This document shows positions 44,567 to 56,493 of a stretch of 64,000 nt of DNA, piece by piece. The first letter of the stretch is position 1, and the number at the start of each line of letters is the position of its first letter. The notes below the pieces were generated by a model. The model was not told the origin of the DNA and searched no databases. It saw only the letters and a list, made by a program, of their open reading frames with translations. A program made the translations under genes and the position numbers. Origin of the DNA: Echinarachnius parma (Eukaryota; Echinodermata; Echinoidea; Clypeasteroida; Echinarachniidae); the NCBI GenBank assembly GCA_037951105.1, contig JBAMJV010008241.1:1-64000 (forward strand), given 5' to 3'.

Positions 44567-47500
44567 ATGGCGGGACAGAAAAGTGAAATTAAAGCCATTG
44601 CATCTTTCCTAGGCATAGGAAGTCTGAAAGTAAACGTGAACAGTGAAACTAAGGTATGTTAGAATGACTGTCTTCTTAAATTTGTAAAAACGTTTAAACG
44701 CTTATTTATGCCTCAACATATGGCTGTTATTTACAGGTCTAGCGAAACACCATGCATAAGTCGGCCAGAAGTTCGGCGGTCGAGTCTGTGCTTGTCCCGC
44801 TGATAGCCCCGTGCTCAATCTCGGGTCACGAATCTTCACACAATATGATTATGACATTGTTTTGTTTACTTTGTATTTTCCAGGACTTGAAATTGCATTA
44901 TAATATATAATTAGAAAGTAAGCATGTGCGAGTAGCGGTATATAATAATTAATATAAATATGACATTACATCTAATGTCTATATAAAATGTATGGAGTTG
45001 AGATACGTCAATAGATAATGTGCCATATCTGAGATGGAACCGATGGAACTATAATAGTATAAACTAAAGTCAAGAGGGACAAGTAATAAAGCTTAGATCT
45101 TAGTCTCTACAAACAGGTAAGTAAACAAGTAAGCAGTAGATAATGCAGCTTGCGTGTCAAAGATACTCGCTAGCCATGCATTGTCTCAAAATGACAATGA
45201 CGATTCGATCATTGTTTATGTCGCATGTGCATGGACAGTTTTTGTATTCGAGTGGCTCTAGTCGGTAGTCCACAGCTACAATTTAAATGGTCATCGTATC
45301 ATACTTACATGCTATATATGCACACTATCCGGGCTATACAACAGTGTACATAAAGCATGCATGGGTTGGCAGTCGATGAGCAAACACCAAATTGCATTGT
45401 CTAATAAGCTGCATACGGCACATGCACAACAGAATGATAATATTTGTACTATTACTAGACTTCAATTCAATACCTTTTTTTCTCCACTTTCCAGGTACCA
45501 TGTGTGCAGTGCAATGGCACCTCCGCCTCGGGGCTGATGTCCATTGCCTCCTACCTAGCAACCAGTGCAGGGAGGGCGGAGCTTGTTGGCAAGGACTCCA
45601 AGACGAGAGCTCTGATTGGCCAGTGGCTGGAGTACCGGGTGACGGACGTTGACCGGTGTACGGGGGACAAAGATGAACTTACAGTTCTAAAGGTACTTGC
45701 CTCTGTCACTAACCTTTTTTTTCCCTACTTGCCCATTTGGGCAAGTAAAATCACGATTTTTCAAATTGTACTTGCCCTAAGGCCCAAAAAAAAAATTTGT
45801 TTGATTGGCGTAACGGGCAACCAAAAATTAGGGTAGGTCGGTCGGGATTTTTTTTTTTTTTTTGTCAGCACAAATACACAAAAACACACACATAACACAT
45901 CGAAATTCCAAATTCTATTGCAATTTTGTATTTATTTTATTTTATTTTTTTATTTTATTTAAAAAAAAAAAAAATTCAGAAAAAACCTCTAGGGTCGGCG
46001 TGCATTAGCGCCGGTATTTTTAGGGTCGGGCGGGTTACGCCAATCCAACAATTTATTTGTCATGGCCTAATACAAGCCTCCACCCTTAAAGGGGAATTCC
46101 ACCCCAGAAATGTGATGTTTGCTATAAAATGAGGTGAATATGAAGAATCATGATCGAAAATCTGAGCAAAAACGGTAGAGCAATAACAAAGTTATGACAG
46201 GATGAACTTTGCTCCGATTCTTAGTATGGTTCGCAATTGCTATCAATCGTGACGTCACGTGCGAGCTGCAGCCATTTTGACTTCTACATGGAAATTTTAC
46301 AAAATTTAAATTTTCTTCATAACAAAGCAAATTTATGAGCTTACAAATTCCAATGAGGTTGGCCCATCGATATTCTTCTATGAATTCGTGAAAACAAGCA
46401 GAGAAAAAATATTTTTTAGCAACGAAAATGAGAAATAAGTGTATTTTCATGTACTAAAGCCATGGCGAGTTGCTCGTGAATGATGTAGCATATGGCGGCA
46501 ATTTTGAAACCATCGCTCATTACTACATGATGTTCAAATAGGTATAACTCCCGTGTTTCTTGTCCGATTTTGATCAAATTTTCACCAATTATTCCTCTTG
46601 TTCTGCTTATTCAAATAACGAATGATTTTATCAGGCCCGGATTACCCCTTTAACTTTTCTCTGCGTGATGCCAGGGAATAATTTTGCTCCTCAAATTTGA
46701 TTAGCAATTTCAGCCGATGGATAAATATTTCAAAATGAAATTCTACAGTACACTTCTATGGAAGAAAACTGCTACACAAAAGATATTTTGTATAGCAGTC
46801 GTGCAAAAATGCGTAGCAAATTGCAATGCGATACCAGGAAAATTATTCCCTGGCGTGCACATACGGGCAAGTACAATCAATTCATGAATATTCATATTGT
46901 ATAATTTGCCCTAACGAAAAATTGACTTGCATGCCAAACCAATGTAAAACAAAAGAAAATCAATTGCACTAGGTAGCTAAATCTGCTTAGCAAATTTCTC
47001 ATTTGTAAATTGTTTCTAGATTAGATTCATTTACATTTACTCTTGGAGTTGAGCAGAAATATGACTTGCCTGATCGGACAATCATTTTCTTCAAGCAGAA
47101 GATGGTCATTTGATGTCATAATCAGGTAAATACAGCTCTCTGAATATTCAACACAACTTTCTTTTTCCCTTTTTTTTTTAATACAGGAGCTGAATTCCTA
47201 TTTATCTTCAAGAACCTACTTTGTTGGTCAACAAATGACGCTTGCTGATCTGTTGATGTTCTATGGCCTTCACAGTAAAATTGTGAGTACACAACGTAAC
47301 GCCTCAAAAAAAATTCTGCAAATGAAATCTCTCTTGTTAATTACTAGTTATATTATTGTACAAAGTCTGTTTATTCCCCTTTACATTGATGTCACATTTG
47401 TACAAATCATAGAATGTGCAGTGCACCTGAATATGGGGCTTAACATGTAGTTAAAAGTGAAATGCTTCAAAATGCAATGTTATTGCCAACATTTAATTCT

Positions 47501-48810
47501 CTATTTGTTTGGAGGATGGATTGTGGTTTAAATGATGATTTCAAAATTAGGGGACTGATTAATTGATATGAATTGTCATACAATTGTCTTTGGGAGTAAA
47601 ACATTTTATTTCATTTAATCAAATTATGTTTACCTTCCAACATTGACTCAATAGGTTTCTTTTTGAAATTTGAAATACAGATTTACCATTTCCAGTAACA
47701 AATTCCGTTTTTACTGGATTTAATATTTATTTTTAACATCTCTGTCCAACATTTACTTCACATTCCTTATATTTTAAGAGTGGCCTTACACATCATGAAA
47801 ATCATGTTTACCTTCTAACATTGACTCCATATATATTTCATTTGGAAATAACAGATCAACTTTTTGCAAGTATCACACACACATATTGCATTATGAATTT
47901 TGTTAGGTTCACCATCTTACAGAATACAGACTACAGAGTAACATACTTTATTTTGAATGGATTTAATTATATTTACATGTATTTCAATCTCTTTCCAAAG
48001 TTGACTTCTTATACCTTATATTTTCAATAACAGAGTGGCCTTACATATCATGAAAAGGAAAGGTTTCTTCACTTGTCAAGGTGGTTTGATAATGTAAGTA
48101 TTTCCCGTTGATTTATAAAAATACTTTTCTTTCAGCCAAACCCAAAGTTCAATTTAAAAAAACCCCCACTAAACCTTCATGTAAAATCTTCCGCAAAGGT
48201 GTATTAATTCATATAATTTTGGAGAAACTGTGTGATAACTTTTAATAATCAGTGCACTAAAACAGATCTAGTAAGTTTGTTGACATACGGGAAAAAATGG
48301 AGTAGGGTGGATACATGTGTATTTGTGGGATCTGTTCTGACTCAATTGTTCACAAAATTTAACCCGTTCGCTTCGAGATTCTGAGATTCCCATTGACTTT
48401 GTACATAGCCCACCTGGTTCCCGTAAGCAACGGGTTAAAGTATTGAATATTATATATATTTTCATGTTTTTTCTTAACCCAATCCTACCCCCTCCACACG
48501 TTCAAAGGATACCCAACGTAAGGCAACATCTACCAGAGGTGCCTTGTTTTACACTGCTATCCATCTATTCAGGACTAATTGGTGGTTAGAACCTGTCCAC
48601 AAATTGTACCTTACAAACTTCTTACAGAGAAAAGGAATCAGATCGCAAAAATCACAGTGTTGAATATTAAATATATACTTCCTTTCTCTTTTCTCTTCTC
48701 CCCCACCCTACCCCCCTCGACAGGTTCAAAGGATACCCAATGTGAGGCAAAGTCTACCGGAGGTGCCTTTCTCACTCAACAGACTGTATGCTGGCTTTGT
48801 TCTACACTGA
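44567..48810 (+). CDS. EEF1E1: eEF1 epsilon-1 / AIMP3 (p18), complete
   Basis: GST-fold scaffold of the multi-aminoacyl-tRNA-synthetase complex, where it binds methionyl-tRNA synthetase and helps deliver initiator tRNA; also linked to DNA-damage signalling in vertebrates. Exons 44567-44653, 45495-45692, 47187-47282, 48034-48093 and 48724-48810 are all phase 0, 528 nt giving 175 aa (human 174). Family blocks seen: VPCVQCNG, GLMSIASYL, QWLEYRVTDVD (residues about 75-85), TLADLLMFYGLH, HLSRWFDN and VQRIPNVRQSLP. The start is the first ATG after the shared promoter and gives MAGQKSEIKAIASFLGIG, matching the family length. The short GST-N part and full GST-C part fit the family. Exons 4 and 5 have decayed local copies just upstream. 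Confidence 0.96.
45802..46047. mobile_element. short TIR element in EEF1E1 intron 2
   Basis: GATTGGCGTAACGGGC and GCGGGTTACGCCAATC are inverted. AGGGTAGGTCGGTCGGG and GGGTCGGGCG are the inner words. A CTTGCCC/GGGCAAG fragment of the hAT-like family lies just before it (45725-45790). Confidence 0.7.
46090..46649. mobile_element. TTAA-flanked MITE, AGGGG ends
   Basis: TTAA then AGGGGAATTCC, and GGATTACCCCT then TTAA. The interior includes GTGACGTCACGTG at 46250-46262. A different TTAA-type family from the CCC-ended one at 34967. Confidence 0.75.
47630..47800 (+). pseudogene. decayed tandem copy of EEF1E1 exon 4 start plus intron
   Basis: TTATATTTTAAGAGTGGCCT and ACACATCATGAAAA (47768-47800) copy the exon-4 acceptor and first codons (48019-48050), but the AG acceptor context is lost. 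The ATGTTTACCTTCxAACATTGACTC words mark the unit starts at about 47628 and 47807. Confidence 0.85.
48486..48580 (+). pseudogene. decayed copy of EEF1E1 last exon with internal deletion
   Basis: TTCAAAGGATACCCAACGTA and ATCTACCAGAGGTGCC match the last exon. About 30 bp of its middle are gone, and the copy resumes TTTTACACTGCTATCCATC as in the 3'UTR. The acceptor AG is changed to CG. Confidence 0.92.
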
Positions 48811-48871
48811 TATCCATCCATTCAGGACTATCTATGGAATATCTATAGAACTGTCACAAATCATACCCATA

Positions 48872-49050
48872 CAGTCAAACCTGTTTATAGTGACCGCCTA
48901 AGGGAAACAAGAATAGTGGCCACTGTAGACAGGTGACCTCTATACACATGTTCTATAACATTGTTTTTTCTCTGCAAGGGACCACTCTTGGTGGCCACTA
49001 TAGACAGGTTGGCTGCTATAGACAGGTGGCCACTAAGACAGGTTTGACTG
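48872..49050. mobile_element. TA-flanked MITE, CAGTCAAACCTG family, best copy
   Basis: CAGTCAAACCTGTTTATAG to AGACAGGTTTGACTG with TA on both sides. Contains mirrored GTGGCCACT words. Confidence 0.92.
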
Positions 49051-50067
49051 TACAATGAATGTACCTCAAAGATTTCTTCCAGACCCGTGGATCAGGTCGC
49101 AAAGTTTATGTCAGAGTGAAATTTTTAATGTACAGTGGAACCCAATTATTGGGACTACCAAAATTACATTGGTATACATGTAGCAGTGTAAGGAAAACAT
49201 AACAACAGAATATAAAATGCTTAGACCAGTTAAATGACGGTCCTTATTATACCAATAAAAAAAAAAAATCAGATCTCTTAACAAACAGATTCCACTGTAG
49301 TTTATTTAGTTCCTTATATTTTGGATGGTCTAGGATAATCATGGAGTTAAAAGTTTTGAAATTAGAAATTTATAATCCACAAATTATACAAACTAGAGTT
49401 ACAGTTTTGTCTCTTATATCAAGGATTGCAAAATAGCATGTTTGCTGCCCTCTGGTGATGAAAAAAACACATTATTTATTTGAACTAGTGCTAAATTATT
49501 TAGGTTATTCCTGTAAACTGTAACCTGTCACAAAAACAGGCAGTTATTAGGGGTTCTTTTAGATTTCGTATGAGCAAATCGTGCAAATTACATTATCAGT
49601 GCGCTGGTGTGGCTTTCATTGATTATGCACTATGTGACATAGTGGACATACTCCGGATAGAAACAAGGCAAATTGCTTTCTGGCAACAACCCAAAAAAAC
49701 CTTCTTTGATATGAGCAAGAATGGTTAGCTGAAACCAAAAGATCAAGATTAAAACAACAATAAACAATGTTTGTCCAAGTGAAATGATTTTGTTTCTTTA
49801 TGAAAAAGACATTTTGGTAGCCCCCTTTACAGGGAAAAAAAATCATGTTAGAAATGATGGATATAGTGTGTTATTTAATGCAATTTTGATGACTAATGTG
49901 GTTACATACCAAAACTTGTATTCATAAATTGAATTACGAATGTGTGTTCTGATTAACCCTCTCAGTTTCTACTTTCAAGTACTGTAATATTATTAATCAG
50001 TGAACATTAAATTCAATAGATGGGATTAGCGCTGTGTGTTTTGGGCCATTTAAAAAAATTACGATAG

Positions 50068-50240
50068 TATACAAATAATGAATGTTTATGAGTGGAATGG
50101 TACGAATATTTGCATGAGGTGAAAGATGGAATGTTACATTCAACGAGGCGAAGCCGAGTTAAATGGAACATTCCATCTTTCACCAAATGAAAATATTCGT
50201 ACCATTCCACGAATGGAAAAAACATTCATTATTTGTTTTA
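50068..50240. repeat. long hairpin, arms about 80 bp
   Basis: ACAAATAATGAATGTTTATG and GTGGAATGGTACGAATATTT on the left are mirrored by AAATATTCGTACCATTCCAC and CATTCATTATTTGT on the right. GATGGAATGTT/AACATTCCATC closes toward a centre near 50153. Confidence 0.88.
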
Positions 50241-50635
50241 TATGACACCTACATTATTTGCTTCTTCGTGTTATAAGAATCCAAATCGTCCAAATCGGCA
50301 TCCGTCAGCAAAATATTTCCCGGTTCTGCAGCCATGTTGTGTAAAAAGTACAGCTGCCTTGCATGGAGTGCTTAATGTTTGTTAATACGCTTGTTCATGA
50401 ATGGAAAATCTGCGCAATGAGCGCAGTTATTGTTAACGCGCGCTGGCGCTTGCACAACAACAACATAAAAAAGTACCATTCCACGTTTAATGACGTCAAA
50501 AATCGTTGAATGGTACTAAAAAAAGTTCTATTCAATGAAATATGACGTCAAATCGTGGAATGGTACATTTCCACGAATGTCATGTGACCTGAATTCAACC
50601 AATCACATTGCGAGAACATTCCAAGGTGTCATATA
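50241..50635. mobile_element. TIR element with TATGACACCT ends
   Basis: TATATGACACCTAC and AGGTGTCATATA are mirrored ends. GTGGAATGGTAC words inside echo the adjacent hairpin, so the two may be parts of one larger element. Confidence 0.65.
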
Positions 50636-50720
50636 ATAGTAGATAATCATCTACAATCACTCTAGAAATCTGATTTCGGGGTTCACATATATTATTATTA
50701 TTTATTACTCTATAGCTGAC

Positions 50721-50886
50721 CAGGGCCCCGTTGCAAAAAGAGTTGCAATCGATTGTTGAGTTGCAATTCATTGCAAGTCAGAAAATATGAACGTTTGTAC
50801 CAATCAGATTTGTGCATTTAGTCTCGTGATTGGACTTGCAATTAATTGCAACTTTACAATGGATTGCATTCTGCATCAGGGCCCTG
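50721..50886. mobile_element. foldback MITE, GGGCCCCGTTGCA family
   Basis: CAGGGCCCCGTTGCAAAAAG to CTGCATCAGGGCCCTG. Shares the CCAATCAGATTTG centre with 15460-15633 and 52049-52220. Confidence 0.82.
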
Positions 50887-51147
50887 CCCTGATACGGCTC
50901 ACAAACATTTCATGCAATGAATTTGAGCCAGGTACCAAACATATGCAGTATGCCTTGTCTAATGGCAATGCACACCCAACAGATTTTGAACCTACATCTC
51001 TTGGATCATAAGTAGTCTTGGCCAACTTAACCATATTGTTCATACAACAATGGCGTAGATCTGTAAGTGACACGTATTTCATCCATTCATCCTCCCTGAA
51101 CAATACTTATTACAGTATGTGAAAATATATGCCCGTGTCATATAGTA

Positions 51148-51325
51148 CAATGGAACCTCTTTATAATGAGTTCTGTTATGAGGTACCCGATATAGTAAAG
51201 TAATTCCACAGGTCCAGGTAGTATGTATTTTGTTACTTTTAAGCCCTGATACAACAATATAATTATCTGATATAATGAGGTAAATTCAATGGACCCAACA
51301 TGCTTGTTATAATGAGGTTTCACTG
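51148..51325. mobile_element. TA-flanked MITE, CAGTGGAACCTCTTT family
   Basis: CAATGGAACCTCTTTATAAT to TTATAATGAGGTTTCACTG with TA flanks. Aligns with 27065-27223, sharing TCCACAGGTCCAGG-like and GGACCCAACATGC-like parts. Confidence 0.88.
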
Positions 51326-52048
51326 TACATGTTATGTACAACATAATTTCATTTGTTTGATGATATATAAGTGTAGTACATTCTCTGTTTATGTGATTGT
51401 AAAATGTTGAATATGATGGTTGTCAAATAATTGTATATAAAATGTTTTACATAAATTACATATCTTATGCCTCTCATGTCCTTTTTTTGTTTAAATTTTG
51501 GAAGCCTTTTTTGTTGGGTTGCTTGTGGTTGAAATGTTAATGCATGCTCCATTTGTGTGACTGTTTGTATGGATTTGCCCCCCCCCCCCCTTTCCAATCG
51601 AAAAAACACTGATAGCTAGGTCACTGGAACTGAACAATTAGCAAAGAAAATTGGGCTTCGCCAAGAATTTTGCCAGTAATTTTCCTCAGTTTACACCTGC
51701 AACAGCACATTATGTGCACAGTAACTGAAAGCGTTGTTATACATGTATTTTCAATTCCCGGTGAATTCCAATTTTCTTTACTATGTTTTTCATCTAATTA
51801 TAGATTTCTATTCAGTATTTCAGTTTGATCTAGTCCAGTTGTTTTTTGCATTCAACCATATCAATTATCAAGGCCAAAGGAAATCCCGCCTAGAATTTGG
51901 CTATTTCTGACTACCAAGGTCAAAGCACAATTTACACGACACAAAATACAACACTTAAGAAACGTCGAGTGTTATTACTTTAAAAATGTTTTTATTTATC
52001 TATAAAAATGCATATAAAATCAGAGATCAACGGTGTTAACATGTGACC

Positions 52049-52220
52049 TGGGCCCCCGTTGCAGAAAGAGATACAATCGATTGCAAGTTATGATTGATCG
52101 TAAGTCAGAAAATTTACGCGTTTCAACCAATCAGATTTGCGCATCTAGAACACGTGATCTGACTTACAATTAATTGCAACTTACGATCGATTGTATATAT
52201 TCTTTCTGCAACGAGGCCCA
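52049..52220. mobile_element. foldback MITE, GGGCCCCGTTGCA family
   Basis: TGGGCCCCCGTTGCAGAAAG to CTTTCTGCAACGAGGCCCA. The inner ACAATCGATTGCAAGTTA is mirrored by TTGCAACTTACGATCGATTG. Confidence 0.88.
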
Positions 52221-52237
52221 TATGTTCGAATTACATA

Positions 52238-52402
52238 CAGTCAAACCTGTGTAAAGTGACCACCAACAAAACGGGAAACAAGGAAAGTGGCCACTGTAGA
52301 CAGGTTCCATAACACTTGTTTTTCTCTGCTAGGGATAACTTGGTGGCCACTATAGGCAGATTGGCTGCTGTAGAGAGGTGGCCTCTAAGACAGGTTTGAC
52401 TA
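52238..52402. mobile_element. TA-flanked MITE, CAGTCAAACCTG family
   Basis: CAGTCAAACCTGTGTAAAG to AGACAGGTTTGACTA, then TA. Lies 18 bp after another MITE. Confidence 0.9.
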
Positions 52403-53449
52403 TACAAAGTGTTTTATTCTTATCATAATTGAGTAACGTCACAATAAGACCCTTTATTGGCGTAAATGGGGCTAAGGCTATTTTGAAATTAACGTAACAA
52501 AAGTTGTAGATGATAAATATAAATGAACCATCTGCTCGTGATCAATATAATAATTTTGGTTTTTAATTACATGTATGCATGACATTATCGCATAATTAAG
52601 TACTTTCTTATTTGATACCTCACAAAACCTCGATTACGCATATCAATTTCATTGTGTAAATGGTTGAACGAAAAACATATACAACTTTTTAGAATACGTG
52701 TATGCATTAAGAGGAAGACTGATCGAATATAAAGTTAGACATTATACATTTGTGAACTAAAAAATATGTGTTTGCTTGCATAAGTTTTCCCATAAATATT
52801 TTGCCGACTATCTTCAAATATAAACAACTAGTGATAATATTTACTTTTTGTTTACAACAAAATGTTCAATAATCGATGCGCAGTGCAAATGCATGGAGTA
52901 TGTATTGTAGTAGATATGATACATACTAATGAATCAATTTACATGTACATTATTATTATAAAATGTATAGGTTTAGTGAATGTCTCTGTTCAATTAATTA
53001 ACGAACTGTAATGAGAACAGCATACATAACTTCACGTATACACGTAATATTTAGATTTAGCACATGCGATTTATGAAGTGAGAGAGTTCATATAACAATG
53101 AGCACCAAATTTGTATACCAATGAAGAATTACTCCTGCTTTTCCCCTCACATTGAAGCTGACTTTGCTTCCAGTAAATAGAAATCTGTACCATTGCATAG
53201 TTTATATCATCAGCATTCAGTATGGATATATATCTCCATTTGAGTAGCATGGCCGACAAGCGTATCCACATTGAAATACATGCATATAATTATACGGTAT
53301 GCGAGAGGAAAAAAGTAGACAAAGTTGACTCCTTGCATTATTGTGAAATTCTAAGTTATATATGTACATGCAGACGATAATAGTTATGCTACAATATACA
53401 CTATGTAACAAAATAAGAATATATTAACTACTTTGATAATGAAGTGACC

Positions 53450-53744
53450 CTGATAGCAAAAACTTGTACAAATGATGTCTTATTTACGTCTTGTATTACG
53501 CCGACATAACTGAGGTCAATAAGACATAAACTTGCACCCGTGTACGTCGTCATTAGGATGTCATAATAAGACGTCATAAAGACGTCATAATAAGGTCGCT
53601 CAAACGACACAAATTAAAATGGGAAAAACTAGTGTTTGAAAGACTTTACGTCGTGATAAGGTCGTCCATACGACGTACGACGTGTTTACCAGTTTACGAC
53701 CAAGTTATGACGTCTTATAGTTATAGACGTCAGTCTGCTATCAG
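53450..53744. mobile_element. GACGTC-rich MITE
   Basis: CTGATAGCAAAAACTTG and GTCTGCTATCAG are mirrored ends. The interior holds many ACGTC/GACGT words, including TAAGACGTCATAAAGACGTC and TATGACGTCTTATAG, close to the CRE core TGACGTCA. Confidence 0.75.
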
Positions 53745-54418
53745 AGGATATACAATTTGGTAAATGCATCGCGTGACTAAATTTACTCTTAGTACTTAAA
53801 TATCCTCGGTTATCAAATACAAAACCACCAAATAATGCACACAAATTGTTGACATAACATCAATATTGATCCAATGACAACATTAATGATTACATATCGA
53901 TCATAATTATATTATCGATAGCGAGGGCGATAGTTAGTTTGCTAATTACATGCATCCCGCCTGCAAGATGAATAGGATAATGCATGAGCGATATAGTGGG
54001 TCATATATACATATACGATTAGAAATAAAACTTCTGCGATTAAAAAGAAATACGCATATAATATATATATATAAAATGTATTATATTCAGGTCTTTGGAA
54101 TCACTTGAAAGACTATGGATATTTTTATAAAAAACTATCTTATAAAAATGATAATTATGTATACTATACCAACATGAATTATAAACTAAACTTCATTATT
54201 GAAAGACTTACAGGGTTTTTAACAAAAGAGTCATTTATTTATTTGAAAAGTATAATTAAGTATAAAGTTTTACAAAAACACCAGCGTCATATATGTCTTT
54301 ACTTCATTTAGCTAATATATTACTTCCTAATTTGAGTTAAAGACACCTCTTGAAATTTGAGCAATTCGCTACTTTGTACTCCATATTTCACATTATCGAT
54401 TTGATATACTTTTTTTGT

Positions 54419-54442
54419 GGGGGGGGGGGGGGGGGGGGGGGT
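54419..54442. repeat. poly-G run, about 23 G
   Basis: Uninterrupted G homopolymer. The length is likely unreliable in the assembly. Confidence 0.9.
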
Positions 54443-54619
54443 GTGGAGGTGGATTCAAACAATGACATATTTACACATTTTTAAAATATAAAACTAGATT
54501 AACGAACTTAATATGTGACATAATGTATATCATGCTATATATATCATATAATGTAAAAGAGTTGTATAGATTCATCCCATATTTCCATTCATTCTTTTAT
54601 TCACGAATAAATTATATGA

Positions 54620-54800
54620 TTAATTAAACATATTAGCAGAAACAATTATTTATAGATTGTAATAATATTTTGCAATCAGAGAGAATAATATGAATCATAT
54701 TATTCTCTCTGAGTGCATCAGATGCACTAAACATATTAAACAGAAACAATGATTTATAGATTGTGATAAAGTTTTGCAGTCAGAGAGAATACTATTATGC
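54620..54800. repeat. duplicated block around a short palindrome
   Basis: AGCAGAAACAATTATTTATAG (54634 on) and CAGAAACAATGATTTATAG (54741 on) head two copies that both end CAGAGAGAATA. Between them CAGAGAGAATAATATGAATC is mirrored in a 36-bp palindrome at 54677-54712. Confidence 0.82.
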
Positions 54801-55254
54801 ACTGTATACGGGATCTAGTAACTATCTTGACATAAGAAAACACCAAAGAAGGGTTAATAACAAAAATCGGCTGTGATCTGGGCCCTGTATAGCATAAAGA
54901 TTCGTGATTAATCGTACGATTGATCAATCAATCGTACGATCAAATGATTGATCGTACAATTAGTCGTGAAGCTTTGTTACAGGACCGTGATATTATTTGC
55001 ACTAAGTGATGTGTTAAAATGTAATGTTAAATTAACCTCATATGGTCAAGTAATGTGCGACAATGTAATATAATTGCCATAAGTTTGTGCACAGTTGAAA
55101 AGATCCCCAAGATGTGTTTAAATTAAATAATAAATATATCAGTCGCACAACTCACTTGGTATGCATGACTAAAATAACCCATGCTCTATACGATGTGTAT
55201 AACGCATCGGTTCTTTTTTGTCATGCATGCCAAATCGTAAATCAAAATTTTCGA

Positions 55255-55380
55255 AGCCTAGACCAAGACCGGTCCAAATTTTCGGGACCGCTAAAATTGA
55301 TTCTCGAGACCAGTAACAATTCGAAAAGGGGGAGGGGGGGGGGGTTGAACCCCCCAAACCCCCCTGGGAACGCCTATGGT
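55255..55380. repeat. GGACCG/GAGACC poly-G repeat
   Basis: ACCAAGACCGGTCC, TCTCGAGACCAG and a GGGG/CCCC pair, ending CCTGGGAACGCCTATGG, resemble the block at 9266-9792. Confidence 0.6.
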
Positions 55381-55544
55381 CAGACACACTCACCACCTGA
55401 CCACTGTGCTCTCTCCTATTGATTAAACCTATTAATCTACGGACAATCATAACTTTGCATAACGAATTATATTTATTATTTACAATTAGAACGCCACAAC
55501 AATATCTATACTAACACAGTACAGTACATGCATTAATTGTGTTA

Positions 55545-56065
55545 TTAAAGGGATAGTACAGTTTTGGTTTAGGGGGCGCTTCAAAAAATAATCTGTGTGT
55601 GAGCTAGTGAACTACCCAGTATCAGATTTGATAAAGCACACAATTTTGAAGACAGAACAACTGAACAGCTGAAATATGCATAAATGTATCCGTTTGGAAT
55701 AAATGTGGGGCCCACATTTTATTCGATTATTGTATCCAAACAGCTATAGAGCCTTAAGTTCTTCACAATGTACCAACGTGGCTTTAAAATTGTTTGTGAT
55801 GATCTCTCTATTGAATAATTATTTCGCCCAAAGATCACGGTCACATTTAAAAATAAGATATGGTTAAAACTTTCAGGTGTCTGGAGGGCGCCCCTCCTGT
55901 GTTAACGGCAGCTTTTTGTTGTTGAAGAAAGCAGCCCTGTAACTAAGCCGGTGATATGTTTTCTGCAATTCAAGCATCATTAAATTATAACTGGTAGTTT
56001 TTAATGATAGCTTACAAGTTTTAGTTAATGAAATTAAGTTAGACCAGAACTGTACTATCCCTTTA
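55545..56065. mobile_element. 521-bp TIR element, AAAGGGATAGTACAGTT family
   Basis: TTAAAGGGATAGTACAGTTT and AGAACTGTACTATCCCTTTA are inverted ends, about 18 bp. Contains GGAGGGCGCCCCTCC, a palindrome. Confidence 0.85.
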
Positions 56066-56493
56066 CGGCTGCAAGGTAGCCTACATGGTAAATATACGTA
56101 TATGAAAATATATTCTGCATAAAATATATAGTTCAGCTTACATCACGGAACCATTGTGCCACATGCATATTATTATTATTATTATTAGTATCATTATTAT
56201 TATTTATTGAAAACAATTATCTTCTTCCATAATTATTTGCACCTCAAATCAACTTTAATAGTTTATAACTCCATCTTTTCTCACATAAGACACTTGGAGT
56301 TTATATATCGAAGACATATGATTCTGTAGTCTTTTCATACCATGTATACCATTATTACATTTCCGAGAAATAAATATGAATGATTTCATTCTTGAAATCA
56401 ATACTTAGAATGTTGAAGATACAACACAATGGTTCATACTGATTATTTTACTGAATATACATATACAATTTCTTTAAACCACAAGTCGTTGGT

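Larger units (their letters stand above)
48811..56490. other. intergenic region, repeats only
   Basis: No recognisable exon was seen. It holds the MITEs listed, the CAGTCAAACCTG and CAGTGGAACC families, a GACGTC-rich element and long AT-rich unique tracts (49060-50060, 52410-53440, 53750-54620). Confidence 0.7.
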
